64,000 nucleotides of DNA from Puniceicoccaceae bacterium (lineage in GTDB: Bacteria > Verrucomicrobiota > Verrucomicrobiia > Opitutales > Coraliomargaritaceae): assembly GCA_018402305.1 (NCBI GenBank), contig JAGYJE010000001.1:267703-331702 (forward strand). The letters run 5' to 3'. This document shows, one piece after another, positions 10,132 through 20,691 of the stretch. Position 1 is the first letter of the stretch. Each line of letters begins with the position of its first letter. Below the pieces are notes generated by a model. It made no database searches. It was not told the origin of the DNA and saw only the letters and a program-made list of their open reading frames with translations. Both the position numbers and the translations under genes were made by a program.

Positions 10132-12045
10132 ATGAGCGATTTTTTAAAGCATGAATGCGGTATCGCAATGATCCGCCTTTTAAAACCCCTTGCCTATTAC
10201 GAGGAGAAATACAAAACGCCGCTTTACGGCTTCAACCAGCTGTTTTTACTCATGGAAAAGCAGCACAACCGAGGCCAGGATGGTGCTGGGATCGGCTGCG
10301 TAAAATTGAATGTGGCGCCGGGGCAGCCCTACATGGCCCGTGACCGAACCATTAAACAAAACTCACTGGCGCGCATTTTCAAGAGCCAGCTCAAGGCGTA
10401 CCAAAAGAAAGTGGATCGCGGGATTATCCATCCGGAGTTTCCCCAGACGGTTAAGGAAAACTTCGATTTTGGGGGCGAGGTCTTGCTGGGGCACCTGCGT
10501 TATGGAACCTCAGGTATTTATTCCTCAACAAGTTGCCACCCCTACGTGCGGGAGTCGAATTGGCCAACGAAGAACCTCATGTTGGCGGGTAATTTTACGA
10601 TAACGAACGAGAAAGATCTCAATAACGATCTGATTAACCGTGGGCAGCACCCGATTTTCGGGACCGACACCCAGGCCGTGCTGGAGGAAATCGGTTTTCA
10701 CCTCGATGAGGCGCACGACTTTATCTATCATCAGATGCGTGATCAAAATGTCGAGGGTAGGCGGATTCCCGGGATTATTAGTAAAGACCTCGATCCCGCA
10801 CGCATCCTGCGAAAAGCCTGCGCCGACTGGGATGGTGGATTTGCCATTGCCGGGCTGATCGGTAATGGAGATAGCTTTGTCATGCGGGACCCACAAGGGA
10901 TTCGGCCCTGCTTCTATTTCCAAAATGATGAGGTCATCGCCTTTGCCTCTGAACGGGTGGCACTGATGACGATTTTTGATCAACCCATCGAAAATGTCCG
11001 TGAGGTCGAACCCGGAACTGTGGTTGTTATTAAAAGCGGCGGTTCCATCTATACCGAACGATATACCGACCCTCGACCGATCACCCCTTGCTCCTTCGAG
11101 CGAATTTATTTTTCGAGGGGTAATGATGCCGATATCTATCGCGAGCGCAAGGCCTTGGGAGGCGCTCTGCTGGGCCAGGTGGTTAAAGCGATTGGAAACA
11201 ATTTCGCGGATAGCGTTTTCAGCTTTGTCCCCAATACCGCTGAGACAGCTTACCATGGCTTGCTGGAAGCGGTCCGCTTGCATCGCCGGAAGGAGGTGCG
11301 CGATGCACTGCTTGAAGCGCAGAAGAACGGTAGGTTGGATACCGAGTTGATCGATGAATTAATTATGGGTAACTGGCCCAGAGGGGAGAAAATCGCGCAC
11401 AAGGATATTAAGCTACGCACTTTTATCTCTCAGGAAGAGGGCCGTGCCAAACTCGTTTCGCACGTCTACGATATCACCTACGGAGTTGTGCAGGAGAAAG
11501 ATTGTCTGGTCTGTATCGATGACTCCATTGTGCGGGGAACGACGCTGAAAGAGTCCATCCTGAAGATGCTCAGTCGTACCAAGCCACGTAAAATTGTCAT
11601 CGCCTCGACCGCGCCGCAGATTCGATATCCGGATTGCTACGGAATCGACATGTCGGAACTTGGTAAATTCATCGCCTTCAAAGCCACGGTTGAATTGATC
11701 AAAGACGATGGCAACGATGATCTGCTCTTGGATGTTTATCAGGATTGTATCGCGCAGGCCAAAAAACCGGCGAGTGAAATGGTCAACCACGTTAAGCGGC
11801 TTTATGAGCGCTACACAAATGAGCAAATCTCCGCGAAGATTGCCGAGCTGGTCTATCCGAGAAATATCCCCTGGCACGGTGATCTGGAAATTATTTACCT
11901 GCCTGTTGAAAAGATGCGTGAAGCGATCCCGGTACACAACGGCGATTGGTATTTCACAGGCGATTACCCGACACCCGGCGGTGTTGCCACGGTTAATCAG
12001 GCCTACATCAACTATTACGAGAACAAATCCGGCCGCTCCTATTAG
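10132..12045 (+). CDS. purF: Amidophosphoribosyltransferase (long form)
   Basis: Short propeptide then CGIAMIRLL; QHNRGQDGAGIG; DSIVRGTTLKESILKML PRPP motif; DPQGIRPCF. Confidence 0.88.
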   Translation: MSDFLKHECGIAMIRLLKPLAYYEEKYKTPLYGFNQLFLLMEKQHNRGQDGAGIGCVKLNVAPGQPYMARDRTIKQNSLARIFKSQLKAYQKKVDRGIIHPEFPQTVKENFDFGGEVLLGHLRYGTSGIYSSTSCHPYVRESNWPTKNLMLAGNFTITNEKDLNNDLINRGQHPIFGTDTQAVLEEIGFHLDEAHDFIYHQMRDQNVEGRRIPGIISKDLDPARILRKACADWDGGFAIAGLIGNGDSFVMRDPQGIRPCFYFQNDEVIAFASERVALMTIFDQPIENVREVEPGTVVVIKSGGSIYTERYTDPRPITPCSFERIYFSRGNDADIYRERKALGGALLGQVVKAIGNNFADSVFSFVPNTAETAYHGLLEAVRLHRRKEVRDALLEAQKNGRLDTELIDELIMGNWPRGEKIAHKDIKLRTFISQEEGRAKLVSHVYDITYGVVQEKDCLVCIDDSIVRGTTLKESILKMLSRTKPRKIVIASTAPQIRYPDCYGIDMSELGKFIAFKATVELIKDDGNDDLLLDVYQDCIAQAKKPASEMVNHVKRLYERYTNEQISAKIAELVYPRNIPWHGDLEIIYLPVEKMREAIPVHNGDWYFTGDYPTPGGVATVNQAYINYYENKSGRSY

Positions 12046-12070
12046 TGAGCGAGTGAGCGTCATCGTCTGT

Positions 12071-12106
12071 CGCTTAGTAGCTCGCTTAGTAGCTCAGTTA
12101 GTAGCT
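12071..12106. repeat. 12-bp tandem repeat x3 in purF/antiporter convergent junction
   Basis: cgcttagtagct cgcttagtagct cagttagtagct. Confidence 0.88.
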
Positions 12107-13959
12107 CAGTTTGGCAATGTCTCGTCGAGCGATTCAGCTTCCTTGAGCTGCTTGCCTAAGCCATCCGAGCGGCGGAGGCAAATCACTTCATCTTCCGCGC
12201 GAACCATGTCTCTCAAACTGATATCCCTCGAAATCGCCCGAAGTTGTTTGCCGCGACGGATAAAAAGCGGATGCCAATCTCCGGACGGGAGGATCTTGCC
12301 ATCTTCCCAGATAATGGTCTCGAGAACACTCTCGCCCTGTAAGAGCTCTGTGCTGATAACCGCAGGCCGCGAAAGGTCGCTAAAAACCGACTGTCCGGTC
12401 AGCTGATCCTCCGCCGTGGGGCTGTTAATCGGGATCCAGCCAAAGACCTTCTCGCTGTCCAGCTCCTCGGCCCAGCGTTGCATGAGAATCTGATTGAGCT
12501 CCACATTATCCGTCAATGCAAGAAGGTAACCCGCGCCAAAGAGCGATTGCTCGTTTTCGTAGAGCTTTTCTGCTTCTCTACCGTCGCCATTCAAGGCTGG
12601 AAGCCCTTCCTGTCGGGCCAGAGCGATATTCCAGGCATTGGTGTCGAGGAGTAGCACGTTTTGCTCGCCTTCACGGATCAAATTGCGGGCAAGTTCACGT
12701 CCAAAGTGATGTGCGCCAATGATGACCCAGTCATTGGGGGCAGGACGCTGTAGCCCCAGGACTTTGGCGACCAAGCCAGCGGACAGGCCCTGAATCAAAA
12801 CCGTCGCGCAAATAATCGAATAAACAAAGGACTCAAGGAGTGCCGGATCCCCCGCCGGATCCTCCTTCCCGCTCAGGCTGAGCGCAAAGAGCGAGGCCAT
12901 CGAGGCAGCTACAACACCTCGTGGGGCAACCCAGCTGAGTAGCGCCTTCTCGCGCAAGTTCAGCGGCGTGCCCCAGGAAGAAGCCGCAATGCTGATAGGC
13001 CGGATGATGAGGATGACGGAAAACAGTACCCAGCCCCCGCCTTGTTTGAAGAAGTCGATGAACTGTTGAAACTCGAGGCCCGCGACGAGAAGCAAAAATA
13101 GCATCCCAATGAGCAAATCAACAATCTCTGCTTTGAAGGCTTTGATTTCGCGCAGTTGACGCGGTTTTTTGATTGCGACGATTAGGCCGGCTATAGTCAC
13201 CGAGAGCAACCCAGCCTCAGGTTTGATCATCTCGGTAGCTCCGAAAATGAGGACGGCACTGGCCAGCGCAAAAGCATTGATGATATTGTCGGGCACCCAG
13301 TTCTTTCGCATCAGCCAGTAGATGGAGAATCCACCAATCAAGCCAATCACGATGCCCCCGAAGACCCGGATAAGAAAACTCGGGATCGCCACAGCACCCC
13401 CGCCCTCAACGACCCATTCGAAACAGAGAATGGCGATAAAAACACCGATGGTATCGATAAGAACCCCCTCCCAGTGAAGAATGCTGCCAAGCTTTTGTTG
13501 GAGGCGAATACGCCTGAGTAAAGGCACAATGACGGTTGGCCCTGTCACGATAATGAGACTGCCCATGAGCAGTGCAAAGTCCGGGGATGTGTCAAATACA
13601 AGGTAAGCCGTCAATGCGGCTCCAAGCCATGTGATGAGAACGCCCACGGTGAGCAGCCGCTTAATGACGATTGAAGTCTGTTTAAACTCTTTCAGGTCAA
13701 GCGTGAGCGCTCCCTCGAAAAGAATGAGCCCAACGGCCAGAGAAACAATCATGGGGAGGAACTCGCCCAGAGCGCTGGATTGAAGCACATTGAGCCCCTC
13801 GGGCCCAAGCGCGAAGCCACCGAGCAAGAGCAGAACAATGGTTGGGAGGTGCAACCTGCGTGCAAGCACCGTGAGTAGGCAACCCGCACCAACTGCAAAA
13901 CAAAGGGCCCAGAGGGCACCTTGGCTGCCGCCGACGGCAAGTAATTCAAAAAGAGTCAT
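12106..13959 (-). CDS. Cation:proton antiporter with C-terminal TrkA-N-like domain
   Basis: Multi-TM GGFALGPEGLN, GLILFEGALTLDL, WVAPRGVVAASMASLFAL; NDWVIIGAHHFGRELARNLIREGEQNVLLLDTN. Confidence 0.9.
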   Translation of the reverse strand: MTLFELLAVGGSQGALWALCFAVGAGCLLTVLARRLHLPTIVLLLLGGFALGPEGLNVLQSSALGEFLPMIVSLAVGLILFEGALTLDLKEFKQTSIVIKRLLTVGVLITWLGAALTAYLVFDTSPDFALLMGSLIIVTGPTVIVPLLRRIRLQQKLGSILHWEGVLIDTIGVFIAILCFEWVVEGGGAVAIPSFLIRVFGGIVIGLIGGFSIYWLMRKNWVPDNIINAFALASAVLIFGATEMIKPEAGLLSVTIAGLIVAIKKPRQLREIKAFKAEIVDLLIGMLFLLLVAGLEFQQFIDFFKQGGGWVLFSVILIIRPISIAASSWGTPLNLREKALLSWVAPRGVVAASMASLFALSLSGKEDPAGDPALLESFVYSIICATVLIQGLSAGLVAKVLGLQRPAPNDWVIIGAHHFGRELARNLIREGEQNVLLLDTNAWNIALARQEGLPALNGDGREAEKLYENEQSLFGAGYLLALTDNVELNQILMQRWAEELDSEKVFGWIPINSPTAEDQLTGQSVFSDLSRPAVISTELLQGESVLETIIWEDGKILPSGDWHPLFIRRGKQLRAISRDISLRDMVRAEDEVICLRRSDGLGKQLKEAESLDETLPN

Positions 13960-14028
13960 GTGTGCAGAGAAATCCGTAGAGCCCAATATTCGTGGAGAAT
14001 TGGCGATAGTGCTTGAGTATGGCGAGGC

Positions 14029-14877
14029 CTAATTCAAGTAGTGACACATCCCTAAAGCGGGAGAGATCTCGGAGGCTTTACCTATAATCTGGGCAGGCAC
14101 CCCTGCCACACTTGTGTGTGGAGGCACATCTTTCAGCACCACGCTGCCGGCACCAACTTTGGCGCCTTCGCCGATTTCCACATTCCCCAGAATTTTGGCA
14201 CCGGCACCGAGTAAAACTCCCGAGCGCACCTTCGGGTGCCGGTCACCCCGGTCCTTGCCCGTGCCGCCGAGGGTCACTTCATGGAGGATCGAAACGTCAT
14301 TTTCGATCACGGCTGTTTCTCCAGCCACGAATCCCGTGGCGTGATCCAAAAGAATTCCGCAGCCGATCTGAGCCGCCGGGTGAATGTCGACCGCAAAGGT
14401 TTCGGAAATCAAACTTTGCAAATAGAGTGCCAACTCCGTCCGGCCCTGATTCCATAGATAGTGCCCGACGCGATAGCAGACGAGGGACTGTAGTCCTTTG
14501 AAGTAGAGTAGGGGCGTGAGCACATCCGGGCAGGCCGGGTCGCGTTCGTTGACCGCAATCATATCGCAGGCAATCTGTTGCAGGATCGTTGGACGGTGCA
14601 AGAAAGCCTCCATGAAGGTCTCGTGGAGTGCCTCGATGGATGCTGCATGATTCACCAGTTTGCGCGTTAGTCGATGAGTTAGACATTCGGCGAACGAGCC
14701 ACGGTTGAGAACCGTTTGGTTGAGCAAAGTAACCAGCGCAGGCTCGCGCGTCACGATTGCCTTTGCGCGTAACTGTATTTCGCTCCAATGAGCATCCAGG
14801 TCGATTGCTTCCATATGGCCGTTAAGTGTTATTATACTGTCTGGTAAATGCCAATCAAAACAGCTAAAATTGCTCAA
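14029..14877 (-). CDS. cysE: Serine O-acetyltransferase
   Basis: SETFAVDIHPAAQIGCGILLDHATGFVAGETAVIENDVSILHEVTLGGTGK hexapeptide repeats. Confidence 0.95.
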   Translation of the reverse strand: MSNFSCFDWHLPDSIITLNGHMEAIDLDAHWSEIQLRAKAIVTREPALVTLLNQTVLNRGSFAECLTHRLTRKLVNHAASIEALHETFMEAFLHRPTILQQIACDMIAVNERDPACPDVLTPLLYFKGLQSLVCYRVGHYLWNQGRTELALYLQSLISETFAVDIHPAAQIGCGILLDHATGFVAGETAVIENDVSILHEVTLGGTGKDRGDRHPKVRSGVLLGAGAKILGNVEIGEGAKVGAGSVVLKDVPPHTSVAGVPAQIIGKASEISPALGMCHYLN

Positions 14878-15476
14878 AAGCCAGGCAAGTAGGCGTCCCG
14901 GTCGTAGGGAGGCGCTTCTTTAGGGGGAAGGGCTGCTTCCGGATACTCAGCCGCATGCCACTCTCGCGTTTCCTCGTCCGCATAGTAGCGCAGATAGCAT
15001 CCCAGATCCTGATCGCCCGCATCCGATAAATCGCAAGCCGAAAAACGGCAGTTCCAACCCGAGGCCTCGGGCATGAGCGTGCTTCCCTCTGGCAGTAGTT
15101 TGTTCAGAAGCAAAGCGTAAAGCTCCCGATCAGATAGATGGTTGGTGTCCTCAATAAAGACACGCATCGAAGCCAGCGCATAAATAAGCAGCCAAAGCTC
15201 CTCAAACAGCACTCCGGGGTCCTCAATTAGCTCCAATGGTGTGGGTGTGAACTTGCGGCGCAATTGGAGGATATCGTAGAGCGGCATCATCGGACCGCTC
15301 TCAATCGCTTCCAGACCGGCCTGCCACGAAGCAAGCGGGTCGTCACAGCTATCCTCTGCAAGGTGACGGTGGATCGGTTCGCCGGTCAGGGAGGCCAATT
15401 CTGCCTGGAGTTCAGCAACCCGTAGCGCCTTCTCGATTGCAGCCTCCTCGGCAGATTTTTTATTTTCATCAGACAT
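14874..15476 (-). CDS. Hypothetical protein
   Basis: Open frame with likely start MSDENKKSAEEAAIEKAL; 4-bp stop/start overlap with cysE. Confidence 0.6.
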   Translation of the reverse strand: MSDENKKSAEEAAIEKALRVAELQAELASLTGEPIHRHLAEDSCDDPLASWQAGLEAIESGPMMPLYDILQLRRKFTPTPLELIEDPGVLFEELWLLIYALASMRVFIEDTNHLSDRELYALLLNKLLPEGSTLMPEASGWNCRFSACDLSDAGDQDLGCYLRYYADEETREWHAAEYPEAALPPKEAPPYDRDAYLPGF

Positions 15477-15709
15477 ACAATGAAGACAAATAACCTGACC
15501 ATCAAAATGCAACCAACGATCCGTCGAATACGTCTTTGAGTCGCGACTAAACAACATTTTATAGCCCCCTGTGCACTCGATGCTCAAAAGCTAGGACTGC
15601 CTGAAAACTTAAAAAATCCGGTTCCTAAAACCACCGTAAACTACGTGTAATCTAAATATTTATAACCTGGATGTAAATTTTTGGTTTGACTTGGTTTTTT
15701 TAGGGTGGA

Positions 15710-16831
15710 ATGGTGGGCGGCGTTATGGGACGACGAATACGCAGATTGGTGTCGAGAAAATCTACAGTTATCCACCACGCGATGAGCCGCATCGTGGGTG
15801 GTCAGATGCTTTTGGGTGACCGGGAAAAGGAGGTGCTGCGGCGTCTGCTCTGGCGGGTGGCGGATTTTTCGGGGGTGGAGGTGCTAACGTATTCGATTAT
15901 GTCGAACCACTTCCATGTGCTGGTGCGGGTGCCGGAGAAGGACCGGGCGGTCTCGGATGCGGAGCTCCTGCGGCGCTTTAAGGTGCTCTACCCGAAGCCG
16001 ACGCGGTATCAGACGGCGTCTTTTGCCCGTTTGGAGAGCGCTCTGCGGGAGGGGACGGAGGAAGCAGTAGCGGTGCGAGCGCAGCTATTGGCGCGGATGC
16101 ACGATCTTTCTGAATTCATGAAGACGCTGAAGCAGCGCTTTTCGATCTGGTATAACCGGAACCATGACAATCGACTGGGCACCTTGTGGATGGACCGTTT
16201 TAAGAGTGTGCTGGTGGAGGGGAAGGGCAATCCGCTACAGACGATGGCGGCTTATATCGACCTGAACCCGGTTCGGGCGGGGCTGGTGGAGGATCCGAAG
16301 GACTACCGCTGGTGCGGCTATGCGGAGGCGGTGGCGGGGCATCTGAAGGCACAGCGTGGGCTGGAGGTGGTTTGGGCGACCTATGCGAGTGGCGGGATGC
16401 GGGATACGGGTGGCGAGATACGGGATACGGGTGGCGAGCTACGGGATAGGGGTGGCGAGATGCGGGATGCGGGATCCGGGGTACGGGATGCGGGTGGCGG
16501 GGCGCGATTGAAGTCGGCTTTGGCGGCGCATCGGAGTTTGATATTTGGGAAGGGAGCTTCGCCATGGGATTGTCGGGGGAAGCGGATCGACCGGGCGACG
16601 GCGGAGCGGGTTTTAAATGAGGAGAATGGGGAGCTACCGATGTCGGTGGTCCTGCGCTGCCGGGTGCGTTATTTTACAGATGGTGCAGTGCTGGGCACGG
16701 CGGAGTTTGTTCGGGGCTATGCGGCGGCGTGGCAGGCGGGGCGTGGGCGACGGCATCCGGTGGCGGTGCGGGGGGCACCGTGGGGTGATGTCGCGGTGGT
16801 CAATGCCCTGCGGCGGGCGGTGTTTGGGTGA
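15710..16831 (+). mobile_element. REP-associated tyrosine transposase / Y1_Tnp family transposase
   Basis: YSIMSNHFHVLVRVP (HUH), FMKTLKQRFSIWYNRNHDNRLGTLWMDRFKSVLVE, YIDLNPVRAGLVEDPKDYRWCGY. Confidence 0.93.
16400..16504 (+). repeat. 21-bp in-frame tandem repeat x5 inside transposase
   Basis: cgggatacgggtggcgagata-type units encoding RDTGGEI/RDTGGEL/RDRGGEM/RDAGSGV/RDAGGGA. Confidence 0.9.
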
Positions 16832-16953
16832 TTTCTTATTTGCTTTATCCAATAACCCGAAAGAGGAACCCATTTGCTGAATCGCTGATAAAACGAATTG
16901 ATCCGAAGCTTTTCATTTGCGCTTAGCTTCCGCTTGCGACTATTTATTCAGCC

Positions 16954-18147
16954 ATGCGATGCTTTAAGATTTTTCTTTTTTTGATTTCTATTTTTTTTCT
17001 CCCGGGGTCGATGATCCTTGCGCAGACGATCAACCTGGCTCCAATTGATCGTGAAGGCGAGCGGCGTTTGTCGATTGCGGTGGAGAGCGCTGACGAAGGC
17101 GTCGGCTCTTTGGCTCGGCGGGCCTTTGGGTTACACGGAGGTTTTGTCGCGGCCCGGCCTGCGGATGCGGCGTTCGTCATTCGCTTGGAGCCTATGGGCA
17201 GTCGATCCGTTCAGCTGGTGGTTGGGTCTGGCACGCCCTTTGTTGAGCAACTCAGTCGGAACGTTTCGGGGAGTGATTTACAGAATGCGGTGCTCCGTGC
17301 CTGTGATCTGGTGGTGGAGGCAACCTTGCAAAGCCCGGGTTTTTTTGCGGGGAAGTTGGCCTTTATTGGGAAGCAGCGCGGGGTTTCGGAGGTTTACACG
17401 AGCGACCTGTTCTTTAACCGCGTCCGGCCATTGACGCGTGACCGCGCTTTGGTGACGGGGCCCCGCTGGTCGCCGGATGGCGGGCGCTTGCTCTACACGA
17501 CCTATCACAACTCCGGTTTTCCAGACATTTACAGTATCGAGTTGAGCAGCGGGCGGCGGACACCGATTGCGACTTACAAGGGCACAAATACCGGCGCTGT
17601 TTTCAGTCCGGACGGTCGTTGGATTGCTATGGCGCTCTCAGGCGCAGGTAACTCTGAGATTTACGTGGCGGATGCGAATGGGCGGAATGCACGGCGTTTA
17701 ACAAACAACAAGAGCCTGGAGGCCAACCCCAGCTGGTCGCCCGATGGACGGCGCCTCGTGTATACATCGGATGCTTTGGGGAAACCGCAGCTTTTTGAAA
17801 TCTCCAGCTCCGGGGGACCGGCGCGCCGAATTCCCACAAACATTAGTAATTACTGCTCCGAGCCTGCCTGGAATCCGGTGAATGACTCGTTGATCGCCTT
17901 TACGGCTGCGGTGAGCGGTGGCTTCCAGATTGCGCTTTATAACGCGGAAACACGTAGCAGTAAGATTTTGACTCAGGGTCCGTCGTCGCTTGAGCCGGCT
18001 TGGCTTCGAGATGGCCGGCATTTGGTCTTTACACAAAGGCAGGGTGGGCGGGCGCGGCTCATGGTGCTGGATAGTGAGACAGGCAAGGTGAGCGCGCTGC
18101 ACAAGCCTGGATTTGGTGATGTTTCCTCGGCCAGCTATGTCTACTGA
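16954..18147 (+). CDS. tolB: TolB-like periplasmic beta-propeller protein
   Basis: Signal peptide; repeated WSPDG...Y, FSPDGRWIAMALSGAGNSEIYVADANGRNARRLTNNKSLEANPSWSPDGRRLVYTSD. Confidence 0.88.
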   Translation: MRCFKIFLFLISIFFLPGSMILAQTINLAPIDREGERRLSIAVESADEGVGSLARRAFGLHGGFVAARPADAAFVIRLEPMGSRSVQLVVGSGTPFVEQLSRNVSGSDLQNAVLRACDLVVEATLQSPGFFAGKLAFIGKQRGVSEVYTSDLFFNRVRPLTRDRALVTGPRWSPDGGRLLYTTYHNSGFPDIYSIELSSGRRTPIATYKGTNTGAVFSPDGRWIAMALSGAGNSEIYVADANGRNARRLTNNKSLEANPSWSPDGRRLVYTSDALGKPQLFEISSSGGPARRIPTNISNYCSEPAWNPVNDSLIAFTAAVSGGFQIALYNAETRSSKILTQGPSSLEPAWLRDGRHLVFTQRQGGRARLMVLDSETGKVSALHKPGFGDVSSASYVY

Positions 18148-18159
18148 GGCTTCTGTATA

Positions 18160-20115
18160 ATGAAGCTCGTATGCCGGGTCGGAGACGACTGCGAAGACCT
18201 AGAACTGAAGCGTTCGCTGGCTTGGTTGCGCATTGGGGTAGCGGTTTTTTTTGCGGGACAGGGTATGGTATTTTCATTGGCGTTGAATATGACGCCTCCC
18301 GATTTTGGATCGACGGCGTATTGGATTCTGCACGGAGGCTTGATTCTTTCAGCGCTCCTCGTCATGGCTTTTTTGGGCGGTCCGCTGTTTGCCTCGACTA
18401 TCGGCATGGTGCTTCGGCGTCGGCTCTCGATTGAGGGCTTGTTTACGCTCAGTTTGTTAGGGGCCTTCGTGGGCTCGGTGGTTGGCTCGGCTACGGGGGA
18501 GGGCGGGGTCTATTACGAAATCGTCGCTATTGTGATTGCGATTTATACGTTTGGGCGCATGCTTGGGGAGCGCTCTCAGGCTAGGCTTCGCTTGGAAAGT
18601 GAGCGGCTGCGTGAGCGTTTTAACAGTGCCCTGGTTGACGACGGGTTGGGGCGTTTTTCCGTGCAGCCGGCATCTGGGGTGTCGGTGGGTGCGCGCGTGC
18701 GGGTCGACCCGGGCAGGGCCTTTACGCTGGATGGTGTGGTGGTTGCCGGAGTTGGCTACGTCCAGGAGACCGCGCTGACGGGTGAACCACTGCCGGTTGT
18801 GCGGCGTCCGGGCGATCAGGTTCGGGCGGGCACTTGGGCCGTGGATAGCCGGTTTGAGTATGAAGTCTCGCAGGCGGCAGGCGCCCGCGAGTTGGATCAG
18901 ATTTTGGAGACAGTGAATTCGGCCGGTGGGCGCCCCTCGGAAATGCAGAGGCAGGCCAACGAGTTGGTTCAGGTATTTTTACCGATCGTTGCCGGGGTCA
19001 GCTTATTAACTGCCATTTTCTGGGGAATTTTCGGGACGTGGACAGATGCGGTGCTCAACAGTATGGCGGTTTTGCTGGTTGCCTGCCCCTGCGCACTGGG
19101 TCTGGCCACGCCGGTTGCAATTTCGCAGGGGCTCTATCGGCTGGCACGCCTTGGGCTCGTGAGCCGTGATGGGGCCTTGCTGGACGCGTTGGCCCGATCG
19201 CGGCGTGTCTTTTTTGACAAGACAGGGACCCTAAGTGAATCATCGCTGCGGGTAACCGAGCTATGGATGGTCACGACCCTGCCGATTGAGCGTGCGGTGC
19301 TCCTTAGCTCGGTCTATTCGGCTGAGTCCGGGCTGGGGCACCCCGTGGCGAGGGCTTTATGTCATTATCTCGAAGCCGAGGCAGGGGCAAACGAGCCGCA
19401 GTTGACCGACTTGAAGGTGCTGCCGGGACAGGGCCTCGCATTTACTCTTGAATCGGGGGATCGCCATTACGGTGTGCAAGTCGGCGACGGGAGTTTGGCT
19501 GATTCTGCTGAGGCTGTACGGGCGGTCGAGGGGCGGTTGCACGAGGCAAAAGGCCGTCGGGTATTCATTATCGTGGATGCGCGGATCGTGGCCTGTTTTG
19601 TTTTGCAGGAGCGCATGCGCGCGGGCGTTGCGGGTATTTGGGAGCAGTTGGATCGACTCGGTCTGGTGGCGCATATTCTGACAGGGGACCCTGCCCCGGA
19701 GCTGACTTTGCCGGAAAGCGTCCAGTTGGAGCAGGGCCTTCGTTCGGGGGAAAAACAAAACCGGGTGAGAGCGTCCATTGAGCGGGGCGAGGTGCCTCTC
19801 TTCGTGGGGGATGGGATTAATGACGCCGAGGCTATGGCCGAGGCTGCTGCTTCTATTGCGATGCATTCGGGTACCGCCTTGGCGCGGTCGGCGGCGACGG
19901 GGCAGTTGACGGGGGACCGGGTCGAGGTGCTTCCGGAGGCGATTGAGCTAGCGCGCAGCATCCGGCGACGTTTGCAAGGAAACCTTAAATACGCGGCCGG
20001 CTACAATATGACCGGGATGGCATTGGCTGCCGGGGGCCTGCTTCATCCGATTGTGGCAGCCATCATTATGCTCGTTTCCAGCTTTTGGGTGACTGCGCGA
20101 GCACTGCGATCCTAA
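18160..20115 (+). CDS. P1B-type copper-translocating ATPase (CopA/CcoI-like), no N-terminal HMA domain
   Basis: VACPCALGLATP (CPC), DKTGT, TGEPLPV, GHPVA, GDGINDAEAM, C-terminal YN and MLVSS typical of P1B-1. Confidence 0.93.
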   Translation: MKLVCRVGDDCEDLELKRSLAWLRIGVAVFFAGQGMVFSLALNMTPPDFGSTAYWILHGGLILSALLVMAFLGGPLFASTIGMVLRRRLSIEGLFTLSLLGAFVGSVVGSATGEGGVYYEIVAIVIAIYTFGRMLGERSQARLRLESERLRERFNSALVDDGLGRFSVQPASGVSVGARVRVDPGRAFTLDGVVVAGVGYVQETALTGEPLPVVRRPGDQVRAGTWAVDSRFEYEVSQAAGARELDQILETVNSAGGRPSEMQRQANELVQVFLPIVAGVSLLTAIFWGIFGTWTDAVLNSMAVLLVACPCALGLATPVAISQGLYRLARLGLVSRDGALLDALARSRRVFFDKTGTLSESSLRVTELWMVTTLPIERAVLLSSVYSAESGLGHPVARALCHYLEAEAGANEPQLTDLKVLPGQGLAFTLESGDRHYGVQVGDGSLADSAEAVRAVEGRLHEAKGRRVFIIVDARIVACFVLQERMRAGVAGIWEQLDRLGLVAHILTGDPAPELTLPESVQLEQGLRSGEKQNRVRASIERGEVPLFVGDGINDAEAMAEAAASIAMHSGTALARSAATGQLTGDRVEVLPEAIELARSIRRRLQGNLKYAAGYNMTGMALAAGGLLHPIVAAIIMLVSSFWVTARALRS

Positions 20116-20394
20116 AAACGGATCAGGCCCGCTTATATTCAGGATGCTGCACCCTTATTTCGAACCGGGCCAATAAACTCGAAGGTGTTTTTTTAATTCG
20201 GTAAGTTGGAGTCACAGTATCTGGGAAGGGCCTTGAGTATGCGGGTTTGGGGTCGGTCATCCAACTAAAAAGTTGAGACTGAAACTCATTAGCTGTGCCT
20301 ATTGTAACGAGTGGATTCGTTTGCTTAAAAATGAGTGGGAAAAAACGGTTGCCATAGGAAAGACGGCCTCTTTATTCACAGCTTTTTATACGGC

Positions 20395-20655
20395 ATGGAA
20401 AGCAAGATAATCACGAATCGAAAAAGATTTTTAAAGCAAAGCGGGCTAATGATAGCATCGGTTGTATCGCTCTTTGCGCTATCTGCCCCTACAGCGGTTG
20501 GCTCAGGCACGACTCGGAAGAAGCCGGGCAAATTGCCCGGGTGGCGGAAGACTGCCGCCGCCTCCTCGAGCACAGTGGTCCCGAGCACAGTGGGCCCCTT
20601 CGCGAGGGTTCGCCCTGCGAAAGGTGCCGTGGCGCGACCAACCGGTCGTGTCTAG
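20395..20655 (+). CDS. Possible small secreted basic protein
   Basis: MESKIITNRKRFLKQSGLMIASVVSLFALSAPTAVGS signal-peptide-like N-terminus, basic tail; no recognisable domain. Confidence 0.3.
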   Translation: MESKIITNRKRFLKQSGLMIASVVSLFALSAPTAVGSGTTRKKPGKLPGWRKTAAASSSTVVPSTVGPFARVRPAKGAVARPTGRV

Positions 20656-20691
20656 GACTTTCGGCGCGACGGTTCCTACGCGCTGAAGTGT

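Noticed and set aside
10132-12045. Considered calling the long PurF a novel fused enzyme
   Set aside because: Both glutaminase and PRTase motifs are present in normal order; long PurF forms seem to be lineage variants rather than a new fusion.
16200-16565. Minus-strand Pro/His-rich ORF inside the transposase
   Set aside because: Antisense of the 21-bp minisatellite; low complexity only.
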